From: Streptomyces sp. P9-A2
GTDB lineage: Bacteria > Actinomycetota > Actinomycetes > Streptomycetales > Streptomycetaceae
DNA length: 64,000 bases
Direction of reading: 5' to 3'
Assembly: GCF_036634175.1 (NCBI RefSeq)
Contig: NZ_JAZIFX010000001.1
Span: 3,782,001 to 3,846,000, forward strand
Both the position numbers and the translations under genes were made by a program. Position 1 is the first letter of the stretch. Each line of letters begins with the position of its first letter. This document shows positions 1-8,833 of this stretch, piece by piece. A model generated the notes under the pieces. That model saw only the letters and a list, made by a program, of their open reading frames with translations, was not told the DNA's origin and did not search any database.

Positions 1-897
1 ACGGTGGCGATGCCGTCGCGGGCCGCGTTCTACCGGCTGCTTCAGGCGGTCTCGACGGGACGGCATCTGCTGGGCTCGGCCCGCACCCGCCGCTCGCTGG
101 GCAAGCAGCCGAAGCGGATGTTCGGGCAGCTGGCGGCAGTGCGGCCGGGCGAGGTGATGGAGATCGACTCCACGCCGCTGGACGTGCTGGTCGTCCACGA
201 CGACGGGACGGTGGACCGCTGCGAACTGACCGGGCTGGTGGACCTGGCGACGAGAACCCTGGCGGCAGTGGTGCTGCGGCCGTCGACGAAGGCGGTCGAC
301 GCCGCGCTGCTGCTGGCACGGGCGATGACACCGGAACCGGTCCGGCCCGGCTGGTCGGACGCGCTGCGCATGTCCCGGTCGGTGCTGCCCTACGCCTCGC
401 TGCTGCCGCTGGACGAGCGGCTGGCCAAGGCTGCCGCGAAGCCGGTGATCGTCCCGGAGACGGTGGTGAGCGACCGGGGGAAGGCGTATATCTCGAACAA
501 CTTCCGCAATGCCTGTCGTCACTTGGGGATCTCGTTCCAGCCCGCACATCCCGACACCCCGACCGACAAACCGCACATCGAGCGGATGCTGGGCTCGGTC
601 GCGACGATGTTCGCCCAGTACGTGGCCGGCTACACCGGCCGCAGCGCCGAGATGCGCGGCAAGGACCCGGCCGCGCAGGCGGCCTGGTCCATCCACGAAC
701 TCCAGGAACTCTTACAGGAGTGGGCCGTCGCCGTCTGGCAGACGAGACCGCACGACGGTCTGCGGGACCCGCTGATGCCGGACCGTCCGCTGAGCCCGAA
801 CGAGAAGTACGCCGCGCTGGTGTCGGCGGCCGGATCCGATCGCAGCGCTTCCACCGAGCCGCCAACTTCCCCCAGACCGCCAGGTTCACGAAACTGA
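1..897 (+). mobile_element. truncated DDE (Mu/IS-type) transposase gene
   Basis: Integrase-core transposase that would cut and join DNA ends. The reading frame is already open at the left edge, so the N-terminus lies outside the window. Counting from the in-frame GTG at position 4, the triad is D55 (MEIDSTP), D157 (VSDRGK) and E193 (KPHIERM). That spaces the last two by 35 residues, a DD35E catalytic core. The sequence then enters the usual region after the core (LSPNEKYAALVSAAG) but changes abruptly near position 837 to about 17 unrelated residues and a stop. Related proteins, as I recall them, continue there into a C-terminal beta-barrel domain, so the gene is 3'-truncated by a junction. 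The catalytic core looks intact, but mobility is unlikely. No terminal inverted repeat was recognised. Confidence 0.85.
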
Positions 898-1103
898 TCA
901 TCTCCCTGGCGCAGCGGCCGGAGACCGAACGCAGAGTCGCGCACCTCACCGGCTTCACTCAGATCGAGTTCGAGCAAGCCTTCCGCCTGGACCACCGCCC
1001 CCGAGGCATCACGCTCCCCTGGCTCCGCAACGGCCTTGTCGGCTTGGTGGAAGCCGTCGCAGATCTGACTCACGACGGTGAACCCGAAGACGCCTCATCC
1101 TGA
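838..1103 (+). pseudogene. unassigned gene fragment fused to the transposase remnant
   Basis: From about position 840 another frame reads as plausible protein (FTKLIISLAQRPETERR, FEQAFRLDHRP, WLRNGLVGLVEAVADL) to a stop at 1103. It has no start codon or ribosome site of its own and begins exactly where transposase similarity ends. It is therefore most likely the 3' end of a gene whose front was removed by the insertion or deletion that truncated the transposase. I do not recognise the family. A minus-strand frame is also open across here but shows no protein-like features. Confidence 0.35.
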
Positions 1104-1110
1104 CTGACCA

Positions 1111-1740
1111 TCACGAAGCATCCGCATCGTGATCGAGGAGAGACATCCCGGATGCCAGAGCGCGGGCAGTGTCGGCGAAGTACTGCTCGTCGGCACCAGA
1201 CGCAAGGCCGAGGGGAACGCCCTGGCTAAGGCCTACGAACAGTGCCCTGAGGGCGGTGGTCAGGCGTTGTGCCTGTTGTGACGTCACAACACTTCCGTTG
1301 TGCGACCTTCCGGTGAACAGCGCGATCAGATGGTCCTCCTGCGACCGGATGGACATGGCGAGCTGGGACCCCAGCTCTGGGTCATGCAGAGCCATGTCCA
1401 GCAAGGTGATCTGGAGCGAGAGGCGAGACAGCGCGTCCGGGGCGTCACAACTGCGCCGGTAGTACCGGGCAAAAGCGTCGACAGCTTCCAGCAGATCAAG
1501 CCCAGCGGGAGCCACCTGCTCGATCTCCTCGTAGTACGGCCGCAGGTAGTCGGCGACCAAAGCGACCACCAGGCCGTTCTTGCTCCCGAACAGTGAATAG
1601 ATGGCGCCGGTGGTCAGGTCGGCGCGTTCGGCGATCTCATCAAGCTTGGCCCGGTACCCGTCCCGGGAAACGACCTGGAACGCAGCGTCCAGCAAGGCTC
1701 GGCGGTTGCGTTCCTTGGCCTCCGCTCTCGTCATTCTCAT
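1111..1740 (-). CDS. TetR-family transcriptional regulator
   Basis: 209 residues, the normal TetR length. The N-terminal three-helix DNA-binding domain is clear: RAEAKERNRRALLDAAFQV for helix 1, then LDEIAERADLTTGAIYSLFG (about residues 33-52) with the typical turn and recognition helix. The rest is a helical ligand-binding domain that I cannot assign to a ligand. It is divergent from the small membrane protein gene at 1804, with 63 bp between the starts, so it most likely represses itself and that gene. ATG start chosen; the upstream DNA is unusually AT-rich for this genome. Confidence 0.9.
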   Translation of the reverse strand: MRMTRAEAKERNRRALLDAAFQVVSRDGYRAKLDEIAERADLTTGAIYSLFGSKNGLVVALVADYLRPYYEEIEQVAPAGLDLLEAVDAFARYYRRSCDAPDALSRLSLQITLLDMALHDPELGSQLAMSIRSQEDHLIALFTGRSHNGSVVTSQQAQRLTTALRALFVGLSQGVPLGLASGADEQYFADTARALASGMSLLDHDADAS

Positions 1741-1803
1741 AGTTTGATTATTGCCGTAATCTCGTTATGAAACCAATCGGGACAAGCTTCAAGGAGGACG
1801 CTC
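1741..1803. promoter_or_regulatory. divergent promoter/operator region of the TetR-membrane protein pair
   Basis: 63 bp between divergent starts. It has an AT-rich stretch (1741-1772) and a weak dyad, TAA...TTA, around 1756-1769 (cgtaatctcgttatg). The strong ribosome site AAGGAGG for the rightward gene is at 1790-1797. A TetR operator is expected here from gene arrangement; the dyad itself is poor evidence. Confidence 0.4.
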
Positions 1804-2226
1804 ATGACCCAGGTTGTGGCATCGCGGGTGACCCGCCAGACCGTGGGGGCCATCGCCGATGGCACCTTCAAGGTGTTGCTCGCCGCTGTCTACATCGCCG
1901 GCGCTGCCCCGCTCGGCCGGTTACTCGGCACGCCGGCCTGGCTGATGGTCGCCTCAGGCGTGGCCCTGCTGATCGGCGGCGGCATCGAGATCAGATACAC
2001 GCACAGCCGGTCGATGCGCACCTACACGCGGCTCATGATTGCCTACGACAGTGGCTGGGTGCTGACGACCCTGACCGGCCTCCTGATGGCGCGGCAGGGC
2101 AGTAGCGCCGGGGGTGAAGTCTGGATCGGGTATCAGACAGCCGCCCCCATCATGTTCGCCGCACTGCTGATCGCCGCTGCCCCTATGCAGATGACCTCGA
2201 ACACTCAGCGCGACGCCTCGGATTGA
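1804..2226 (+). CDS. small integral membrane protein (unknown function)
   Basis: 140 residues with about four hydrophobic segments: near residues 20-40 (FKVLLAAVYIAGAAPLG), 45-62 (WLMVASGVALLIGGGIEI), 77-97 (LMIAYDSGWVLTTLTGLLMA) and 110-128 (AAPIMFAALLIAAAPMQM). ATG preceded by AAGGAGG at ideal distance. It is the only divergent partner of the TetR gene and so its probable target. The size and four-helix layout recall small exporters and DoxX-like proteins, but I see no diagnostic motif and leave the function open. Confidence 0.8.
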   Translation: MTQVVASRVTRQTVGAIADGTFKVLLAAVYIAGAAPLGRLLGTPAWLMVASGVALLIGGGIEIRYTHSRSMRTYTRLMIAYDSGWVLTTLTGLLMARQGSSAGGEVWIGYQTAAPIMFAALLIAAAPMQMTSNTQRDASD

Positions 2227-2258
2227 GCGAGACAGCCGCCCCGCCCCCGTCTCACTCA
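2224..2258 (+). terminator. hairpin after the small membrane protein gene
   Basis: 10-bp stem (tgagcgagac / gtctcactca, one mismatch) with a 15-nt C-rich loop, overlapping the stop codon. No T-run, as is usual in Streptomyces. Confidence 0.55.
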
Positions 2259-2614
2259 AACTGAGGCACCCCAGGTCAGGCACTCACCCTGCCCCATCTT
2301 CAGCGAGACCGGACACGAGTACGGCAGGTGTCCGTTCCCGGCACATCTGCCGGTTCCCGCCTGATCTGTCCGGTGAAGTGAGCGGGTTCCGGACGAACTG
2401 TGCGGCAAGCCGCCCTCCGCCAGGCCGCCTCCCGCAACGTTCGGTCGCGACCAGTGGTGCCCTGGCCACTCGACCGAGTCGTTCGCGTTCGGCCTTCTGC
2501 CCCGGCGAGCCGAGGCGCGGGGCCGGGTCCGGCTTGGTCCCGAGACCCCACGTGTACTTCCTCGTCCTGGCGGAAAACCACGGGGTGCACCTCCAGCCCG
2601 GGGAACCATGAAGC
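2259..2614. other. 356-bp stretch without a recognisable gene
   Basis: Several overlapping frames are open only because of GC bias; none has a ribosome site or family-like sequence. An in-frame stop (tga, 2609-2611) directly precedes the GNAT start at 2615. Confidence 0.5.
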
Positions 2615-3525
2615 ATGCGACCGGATGGCTGGTACCTCACCCAGGACGTCGACGAGTTCCTCGCCCGAGCCGGAGACTTTCTGCGCTCTCGGCCCGGACC
2701 GCACGTCATGCAGCTGACCTGGGCCGAGAGAGTGCGAGCGCGTGGGGCGGAGGCGTTCGGCACCGAGGCCCCCGTCTTCGGCCTGCTGGAGCGAGCAGGT
2801 GAGGTGCACGCCACCTTCTTCCGCCTCCCGCCCCGTGGTCTCGGCCTCTCTCCGCTCACGCCCGAGCAGGCCGACTCCCTCGCCGCCCGTCTGGCCGCCC
2901 TCGGGCACTCCCTTCCGTCGGTCAGCGCGGACCACAGCACCGCCACCGCTTTCGCCGAGGCCTGGCAGCGGCACACCGGCGCGACGCCGGAACTCCGCGA
3001 CACGCGGCTCCGTCTGTACCGCCTCGGCACACTCACCCCACCGGAGCCGCTGCCGTCGGGCCGGGGCCGCGTCCTGGGCGAGCAGGACCTCGAACAGGTC
3101 ATGTTCTGGTGCGGCGAGTTCGCCAAGGCCGTCGGGGAAGACGTCTCCATCGACGCCGGCACCTGGGCCGACACCCGCTTCGCCGACAAGCGCTACACGC
3201 TCTGGGAGACCCCGGACGGCACCCCGTCTCCATCGCGGGCATGAACCCGCTGATCGGCGGCCAGATCCAGGTGGACATCGTCTACACCCCGGCCCACCTG
3301 CGCGGACGCGGCTACGCGGGTGCCGTGGCGGCGGAGGTGAGCCGGGCCGCGCCGGCCGCGGGCGCGAGGGACGTCGTGCTGTTCGCGGACCTGTCCAACC
3401 TCACCAGCAACGCCCTCTACCAGCGTCTCGGCTATCGCACGCTCGCCGACTGGGCCGCGTACGACTTCTCGTGTGCCGCACCGGAAGCTGGTCGAGAACC
3501 GGCGAACGTGCGGCGCGCCGAGTGA
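2615..3525 (+). pseudogene. GNAT N-acetyltransferase gene with a one-base frameshift
   Basis: Two frames together encode one GNAT protein of about 300 residues. The first (2615-3244) gives the N-terminal domain up to YTLWETPDG. The second carries SIAGMNPLIGGQIQVDIVYTP, the acetyl-CoA pyrophosphate loop LRGRGYAGA and the C-terminal NALYQRLGYR typical of GNATs. The switch is at about 3220-3230 (ggcaccccgtctccatc); adding one base after acc-ccg restores a continuous reading through V-S-I-A-G-M-N-P. It is either a real inactivating deletion or a base-call error in a C/G run. The start is ATG 2615 because an in-frame stop lies 3 bp upstream. Substrate unknown. Confidence 0.8.
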
Positions 3526-3870
3526 TCGCCCGGGTGAGGGTCTTGGACCTGTTCGATCCGCCCGTCCCGTGACCGATCGGTCAGTCGGCCGGTCGGTCGG
3601 CCGACCGGTCGGGGCGGGCCGGGCGGGCCGGGCGGCGCTCAGTCGGTGGCCGCGCCGAACCACCTGGGGAGCCGGTCGAGGAGATCCCCCTACTCATCGC
3701 CGACCTGCCCGCCCGAGCCGGGACGGACGTTACGAGCCCTCGTACAGCCGCTCCAGGTCGGTGACGGTCCCGGCGGTGCGGGCGCCGGTGGTTGACCTTC
3801 ACCTTGGGTGAGGCCGCAGCCTCGGGAGGGCCGGGCGGAGGGCCCGGCGTCAGGAACGGTGGTGAGCGGC
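3526..3870. repeat. intergenic region with CGGT/GGCC-rich short repeats
   Basis: 345 bp with no convincing gene. Around 3570-3640 there is a dense run of short self-complementary units (ggtcagtcggccggtcgg, ggccgaccggtcgg) followed by tandem gggccgggcg. It can fold into several alternative hairpins and may end the GNAT transcript. Confidence 0.5.
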
Positions 3871-4005
3871 ATGCACTTCGAGTTGTTTCGGATCCGTGCT
3901 CAGGAACTCATACGGGAGGCCGACGCGTACCGGCTCGCCCGGCAGGCGAGGAGCGCGCCGCCGGATCCGAGGGCCGCAATCAGGACAAGGCTCCGGACGA
4001 CGTGA
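3871..4005 (+). CDS. 44-residue basic protein, conserved type in Streptomyces
   Basis: ATG 3871 to TGA 4005. Amphipathic, charged sequence MHFELFRIRAQELIREADAYR followed by an Arg-rich tail. The pattern of an initial M-x-F-E-L-x-R-I-R then an A/E/R-rich helix is one I recall from short uncharacterised actinobacterial proteins (memory, not searched). The ribosome site is weak (gaacggtggtgagc). Function unknown; no partner gene is obvious. Confidence 0.5.
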   Translation: MHFELFRIRAQELIREADAYRLARQARSAPPDPRAAIRTRLRTT

Positions 4006-4075
4006 CGGCCGGCGGACTCGCTGTGGAACATCCGGACGGGGCCGGGACGCGGGTGTGATGCCAGGGACAGAGGGT

Positions 4076-5323
4076 TCAGGAAGCGCGGTGCCGCTGCCGG
4101 GCGCGAGCCGCGCGGGCCCATTCCCCGATGATCGGAACGCAGTGCTCGGCGAAGTACTCGTAGTCCTCGGCGGTGTTGTAGACGTGGGCGGAGAGCCGCA
4201 GATAGCCGATGCCGTCGAAACTGGTGAAGGCGGCCTCCACCCCCAGTTCCCCGGCCGCCCGGTCGCGCAGCGCGTCGGCCGAGACGCGGCTGTCGGCCAG
4301 GCCCTCGGGCAGCCGCACCAGCCGCATCCCGGGCACGGGCATGCCGACGTCCACCGGGCCGTCGAAGCCCGTCAGCGCGGCGAGCGCGGCGCCGATGGTC
4401 CGCTCGGCGTAACCGGCCAGATCGTCCATGTAGCGGCGGGCGGCGGGCCAGCCCCAGGTGCTCTCGACGAAATCGATCGCGGTGGCGGCGGCGAGAGGGC
4501 CAGTGGCGTCGATCGTGCCCTGCTGGTCGAAGCGGTCGGGGTACGGGTCCTCGGCCCCCCAGGAGTCGATCAGCGGATACAGGTCGTCCCGTTGCGGGCC
4601 GCGGGCGACCAGGGCGGCGGTGCCGCGCGGCGCGCAGGCCCACTTGTGCAGGTTGCCGACCCAGAAGTCGCAGGCCGTCCCGGCGAGCGGGGCGGCGATC
4701 AGCCCCGGCGCGTGCGCGCCGTCGACGAGCAGGGGGACACCGCGCCGCCGCGTCTCGGCGCCGATCCGCTCCACCGGCATGCGGCGGGCGGTCGGCGAGG
4801 TGATCTGGTCGACGACCACGAGGTCGGTGGCGTCGCTCAGTTCGGCGGCGACGGCCTCGTACGCCTGCTCCTCGTCCGCGTCCAGCGGCACCCTGGCCGT
4901 ACGGACCCGGCCGCCCCAGCGGCGTGCCAGACGCTCGGCGCCCATGGTGACGGCGCCGTAGCCGTGGTCGGTGACGACGATCTCCCCGCCGTGGCGGCGC
5001 TCGAGGCCGGCGTGAACGACGCTGGCGCCGGCGCTCGCGTTCTGCACCAGGGCGAGGTCACCGGGGTCCGCCCCGAGGAACGCGGCGAGGACGATCCTGG
5101 CCTCCGCGAGCCGTTGCGGCAGCGCGGGGAACCAGACCACCGGCGCGCTCTCCATCTCCTCCCGCACCCGCTGCTGGTGCTCCTGCGCCACCAGCGGGAC
5201 CGCCCCGAACGAACCGTGGTTGAGGTGCCGCAGGGCCGGGTCCAGTGACCACGCGTGGAGGGCCGGCCGGCCGTCGGCCAGCAGCAGGGGGCGCGGTGCG
5301 GTGGTGACCTCGGTCTCGCTCAC
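4076..5323 (-). CDS. PLP-dependent aminotransferase class V / isopenicillin N epimerase-like
   Basis: 415 residues with the fold-type I layout of the class V (cysteine desulfurase/epimerase) group: the early HLNHGSFGAVP segment, the cofactor-binding ASAGASV region, LVVVDQITSPTARRMP, the aspartate motif LLVDGAHAPG, and the Schiff-base lysine in GNLHKWACAPRG. The C-terminal small domain ends LRLSAHVYNTAEDYEYF. The start is GTG 5323, with GGAGGGG 6 nt upstream, rather than the longer open frame. Family members epimerise or desulfurate amino acids; the substrate here cannot be read from sequence. No biosynthetic partners are adjacent. Confidence 0.85.
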   Translation of the reverse strand: MSETEVTTAPRPLLLADGRPALHAWSLDPALRHLNHGSFGAVPLVAQEHQQRVREEMESAPVVWFPALPQRLAEARIVLAAFLGADPGDLALVQNASAGASVVHAGLERRHGGEIVVTDHGYGAVTMGAERLARRWGGRVRTARVPLDADEEQAYEAVAAELSDATDLVVVDQITSPTARRMPVERIGAETRRRGVPLLVDGAHAPGLIAAPLAGTACDFWVGNLHKWACAPRGTAALVARGPQRDDLYPLIDSWGAEDPYPDRFDQQGTIDATGPLAAATAIDFVESTWGWPAARRYMDDLAGYAERTIGAALAALTGFDGPVDVGMPVPGMRLVRLPEGLADSRVSADALRDRAAGELGVEAAFTSFDGIGYLRLSAHVYNTAEDYEYFAEHCVPIIGEWARAARARQRHRAS

Positions 5324-5478
5324 ATGACTCCCCTCCGGGCCCCGGGAGGGGCCTCGAGTACAGCCTCGCACCGGCAGCCATCAGAGCCCAGGAGCAGGAG
5401 CAGGAGCCCAGGACACGGGATGACTCGGACTGGTGGCAGGAGGCGCGCGCAGCGGCTTTCGGAAGAGTCATGCTCCAC

Positions 5479-7737
5479 CTACACCAGGGCGCGGGCAAGA
5501 CGGGGATTGGCGGTGGAACGGGTCGGCAGGCCGAGCGAGCCGGTCGCCGCCGCCAGCGTCATCGCGTACGAGTCCACCGCGCGCTGGACGTTGGGGGCGT
5601 CCAGGCTGGCCCCGGTCACGATGCGGTCGAGGTCGATGTAGGCGGAGCGCACGATCTCCACCAGGCGGTACACCTGCCAGTCCTTCTGCCAGTCACGGGT
5701 GTACTCGGACGGCAGCCGTCGTTCCCAGCGGCGGAACATCCGGTCGCGGATCTCCGGGCGGGTGGGCGTCAGGTGCATATGGCGCACCAGGTCGTAGAGA
5801 GGGTCGCCGACCAGGGCCATCTCCCAGTCGATGATGGTCAGCGCGAAGGCGTCGTCCCTGCGTACGAGGTTCCACGGGTTGAGATCACCGTGCAGCAGGG
5901 AGGGCCTTCGGTCGCTCACCGTGTGGCGGGAGAGGATCTGGTCGAGGCGGTCGGCGTCCGGCAGTCCGAGATGTCGTGCCAGCCGTTGTGATCTCTCGGG
6001 CAGTTCGGCCACCAGCAGGACCAGTTGGTCCTTGAGCCAGCGGTAGAAACCCCTCGTCCCCGCCAGCGGATCGAGTTGTCCGTAGTCCACCCGTGTCAGG
6101 GCGCGGAGCTGGTCCACGAGACCGTCCGCTTCGTGCGGCAGCAGGCCGTTGACCGGGTGGTTCGGGGGGTGGCCGATATCGTCCGGCCCTACGTAGGTGT
6201 GGATGGCGAAATGATCCTCCGGATAGCTGACGCCCAGCGCCAGGGCCCTGGGCGCGGCCACGGGGACGAACGCCTCCTCGATGGCCCGCAGGACGGCGTG
6301 CTCGCTGAGAACGCTGCGTTCCCTTCGGTACTCCTCGGGCAGCTTCCGCCGGACGACCACGGGGCGGTCGAAACCCGATACGCGCACCACCGAATTGAGG
6401 TGCGCGGTCCCCTTGAACACCCGGCTCGCCGGAGCCGCTCCCTCGAGCGCCAACGCATCGCGCACCGCGGAATCAGGAAAGTCCGCGGGCTGCTCGAGGC
6501 GCCGGTCCGGTTGCCAGGCGAAGGCTCTGGCCCTCAGGCTGCGGCCGGCGCCGCTCTCACCGGCCCGGGCCGCCAGCCAGCGGAACAGCGCCCGCTCGAC
6601 CTCCTTCTCCCCCGGCACGCTCCCGAGCCGCAGCGGTTCGGCAGCCTCCTCCAACGCCCTGCGCACCTCCTCCGTCGCCTCGTCCAGTCTGTTCTGGGTG
6701 AACGACTCCTCGAGGGACCGCGCCGCCCGCATGACGTCGGGATACACGGACTGGGCGCGCTCGAAGGCCAGGTAGTGGCGCAGATCCTTGCCCAGGCCGT
6801 TGACGGCGTTCGGGCGGACCTCCCGCATGGCGCCCGCCCATGCCTCCACCACCTCGGGGAACTGATGTGCCGGATACCGCATCCGCACCAGATGAGTCGC
6901 CAGATCGTGCAGCGGATCACCGTAGGTCGCCAGTTCCCAGTCGACGCAGACGGGCGGCCGGTCACCGGCGTACGACAGGATCAGATTGTCGCGGTGCAGG
7001 TCGGCATGGAGCAGGCTGTACGGTCGCCGCGCCATGACGGGAATCCGCTCGGCCAGTCTGAGCAGGGCGTCCTCGGGAATGCCCAGGGCCACGAACAGTC
7101 CGCCGAAAGAAGGCCAGTTGGGATCTCTGACCTGCTGATCCGCGAGATGCGTCAGGGTGCGCAGAAAGCCTTGACTGTCCATGTCGTTGCGGGGCCAGAC
7201 AGGCGGCAGCGGAGGAAGCCCGTTGCGGCGCACCAGCGCCATACCGGCCAGGAGCCGGGCCAGTTCCTGGACGAGCAGGGAGTCAACGGGTTTACCGTTT
7301 CCGCAGACGCTGGAGAGCGGGACTCCTTCCACATAACTGTGGACCGCGAAGCCGTGGCCCCTGGCCAGGACCTCCGGCACGTACGGCAGGGTGCCTCTGA
7401 TCGCGCTGAGGATCTCCTGCTCGTTCTGCCAGGTTCTGATCACCACCGGCAGCGTGTCGGCACGCCGGATTCGCACGGTCACGGACGTACCGACCTCACG
7501 GCCCAGCGGTTTCGCCATGGCCGGTGTGACCGGCATGACGTAGTTCTGGTTGTGGTGACCGCTGATTGCCTGACCCACCCGCGCGGCCAGATCGACGAAG
7601 GTGCGGTATCCCGGTGAGGGCGCGGGATGTTCCCCGAGGGCGGGACGGGGACGGGAAGATGCGCCCACTGACTGCTCCGGAAGTGCGAGGGGAGTCACGA
7701 CATGGCAAACGGAAGGCACGAGGCCGGTATCACACAT
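5479..7737 (-). CDS. tandem-domain APH/choline-kinase-fold phosphotransferase (two kinase domains)
   Basis: 752 residues carrying two complete aminoglycoside-phosphotransferase-type kinase folds. Domain 1 (about 60-340) has the catalytic loop HADLHRDNL and the metal motif VDWELATYGDPLHDL. Domain 2 (about 440-720) has HGDLNPWNL and IDWEMALVGDPLYDL. Both keep the catalytic Asp, Asn and second metal Asp, so both look active. The family normally has one domain of about 300 residues, so this is a duplication-fusion. The linker is rich in E/R/A. The start is uncertain: ATG 7737 has no ribosome site, and internal starts would only shorten a low-complexity leader. The substrate is unknown; an antibiotic or a small hydroxylated metabolite is possible. 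Confidence 0.8.
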   Translation of the reverse strand: MCDTGLVPSVCHVVTPLALPEQSVGASSRPRPALGEHPAPSPGYRTFVDLAARVGQAISGHHNQNYVMPVTPAMAKPLGREVGTSVTVRIRRADTLPVVIRTWQNEQEILSAIRGTLPYVPEVLARGHGFAVHSYVEGVPLSSVCGNGKPVDSLLVQELARLLAGMALVRRNGLPPLPPVWPRNDMDSQGFLRTLTHLADQQVRDPNWPSFGGLFVALGIPEDALLRLAERIPVMARRPYSLLHADLHRDNLILSYAGDRPPVCVDWELATYGDPLHDLATHLVRMRYPAHQFPEVVEAWAGAMREVRPNAVNGLGKDLRHYLAFERAQSVYPDVMRAARSLEESFTQNRLDEATEEVRRALEEAAEPLRLGSVPGEKEVERALFRWLAARAGESGAGRSLRARAFAWQPDRRLEQPADFPDSAVRDALALEGAAPASRVFKGTAHLNSVVRVSGFDRPVVVRRKLPEEYRRERSVLSEHAVLRAIEEAFVPVAAPRALALGVSYPEDHFAIHTYVGPDDIGHPPNHPVNGLLPHEADGLVDQLRALTRVDYGQLDPLAGTRGFYRWLKDQLVLLVAELPERSQRLARHLGLPDADRLDQILSRHTVSDRRPSLLHGDLNPWNLVRRDDAFALTIIDWEMALVGDPLYDLVRHMHLTPTRPEIRDRMFRRWERRLPSEYTRDWQKDWQVYRLVEIVRSAYIDLDRIVTGASLDAPNVQRAVDSYAMTLAAATGSLGLPTRSTANPRLARALV

Positions 7738-7743
7738 GATGAA

Positions 7744-7768
7744 CGGCGCGCGACGGAGCAGCGCGCCG
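7744..7768. repeat. 8-bp perfect inverted repeat upstream of the double-kinase gene
   Basis: cggcgcgc (7744-7751) and gcgcgccg (7761-7768) around a 9-nt spacer, just upstream of the ATG of the minus-strand kinase gene. It could be an operator or 5' leader hairpin. Confidence 0.35.
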
Positions 7769-7889
7769 AGCGCACTCGGTGGTGTGCCACCGCTCTGCGT
7801 GAGGACCGCGCGAACTCGTCGGAGATTGGCTTGTCAGCCTCTTGAAACGAGCGCCGAAGAGCATGTGCTCAGGGGGTGCGGCTCAGTCG

Positions 7890-8024
7890 GTGCGGGCATG
7901 CTACAGGAAGCAGGGTCCCGGTCCGGTGCTCCTGTTTCTCATCGGCGTGCGGGCACGGACCCGGCGGGACGGGCTTGTCGTGGGGGCCGCCGTGCTGCTC
8001 GCCCTGCTGATGATTCAGGCCTGA
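7890..8024 (+). CDS. possible small membrane protein, related to the one at 9879
   Basis: 44 codons from GTG 7890 (or 32 from GTG 7926). The tail AAVLLALLMIQA mirrors GAVLLALLMTRPAL at the end of the 62-residue membrane protein at 9879-10067, and VLLFLIGVRAR mirrors GLLLLTVGIKAR. Both copies sit on the plus strand beside the minus-strand HAD/GntR genes. The first helix and the EQYVEWKYG segment of the other copy are missing, so this may be a shortened paralogue or a remnant. It overlaps the 3' end of the HAD gene by 10 bp. Confidence 0.4.
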   Translation: MRACYRKQGPGPVLLFLIGVRARTRRDGLVVGAAVLLALLMIQA

Positions 8025-8833
8025 GGCGCGGCGCGGATCCGGTCGAGTACGGGTTCCAGGGAGGACAGGATCACGGTGGCGCCGGCGGCCTGCAGGATCT
8101 TTTCCTTCTCCTCGTTGCGGGCGTAGCCGAGGAAGGGCACGCCGGCCGCCCGGGCGGCGTGGAGGTCGGAGGGGGTGTCGCCGATCATCAGGGCGGAGGC
8201 CGGGGCCGCGCCCATGGCGTTCAGGGCGCGGTTGATGCAGTGGGGGTCGGGCTTGAGCCGGCTGAGCTGCTGGGTGCGGCCGTAGATGTGGGGGGCGAAG
8301 CAGCCGAGCAGGCCGCGGTCGGCGAGGTACTTGCGGACCACGTGGGGAGAGTTGTTCGTCGCGATGGCCTGCCGGGAGCCCACCGCCGTCCAGGTGCGGA
8401 TCAACGGGTCGGCGTAGGCGGTGGGCCACGCCGAGGACGCGGCCAGCATTTCCTCCTGGGTGAGCCGTGCCTCCAGTTCGGCCACCAGGTCACTGCCCGG
8501 GTGCCTGCGGTCGACGGCGCGGAGCACCGCGTGCGGGTCCAGCGACTCGCGTTCGGGCTCCGTGAGCAGCCCGTGCAGCCCCCGGCCCTCCAGCCATTCG
8601 ACGAGGTCCGTCGCCACCCGTTCCGCCGAGTGGCCGGCGAACAGGCGGCAGATGGGCCCGTCGAAGTCCCACAGCACGACGCGGGCGCCGCTGATGAGGC
8701 CGTTCAGGTCGTTCAGTTCGTCCGAGTTGTTGAGATCCCTCCGGTCGTTCCGGTCGTTCCGGTCGTTCCGCTCGTTCCGGTCGTTCTCGGTCTCGTATGT
8801 CACTGGTTCGGTCTGCGTCGCATCAGAAGTCAC
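8015..8833 (-). CDS. HAD-superfamily hydrolase (phosphatase) with an N-terminal Asn/Asp/Arg repeat
   Basis: 272 residues. HAD motifs are in order: the nucleophile WDFDGPICRLF, motif II ATNNSPH, motif III lysine SRLKPDP, and motif IV MIGDTPSDLHAARAAG. It probably dephosphorylates a small phosphorylated metabolite. The first about 35 residues are a low-complexity tract of repeated N-D-R (see the DNA repeat at 8735-8789). The start is GTG 8833, whose G is the last base of the preceding GntR stop TAG, so translation is probably coupled to that regulator. The capping domain is helical, as in the phosphoglycolate-phosphatase-like subfamily. Confidence 0.85.
   Translation of the reverse strand: MTSDATQTEPVTYETENDRNERNDRNDRNDRRDLNNSDELNDLNGLISGARVVLWDFDGPICRLFAGHSAERVATDLVEWLEGRGLHGLLTEPERESLDPHAVLRAVDRRHPGSDLVAELEARLTQEEMLAASSAWPTAYADPLIRTWTAVGSRQAIATNNSPHVVRKYLADRGLLGCFAPHIYGRTQQLSRLKPDPHCINRALNAMGAAPASALMIGDTPSDLHAARAAGVPFLGYARNEEKEKILQAAGATVILSSLEPVLDRIRAAPQA
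8735..8789. repeat. 9-bp tandem repeat inside the HAD gene
   Basis: About six copies of ccggtcgtt (one variant cgctcgttc), in frame, encoding repeated Arg-Asn-Asp near the N-terminus of the HAD hydrolase. Repeat-number change would keep the frame. Confidence 0.7.

Noticed and set aside
6025..7617. 530-codon open frame on the plus strand
   Set aside because: Antisense shadow of the double-kinase gene; composition is GC-bias noise (Arg/Gln/Gly-rich) with no family motif.
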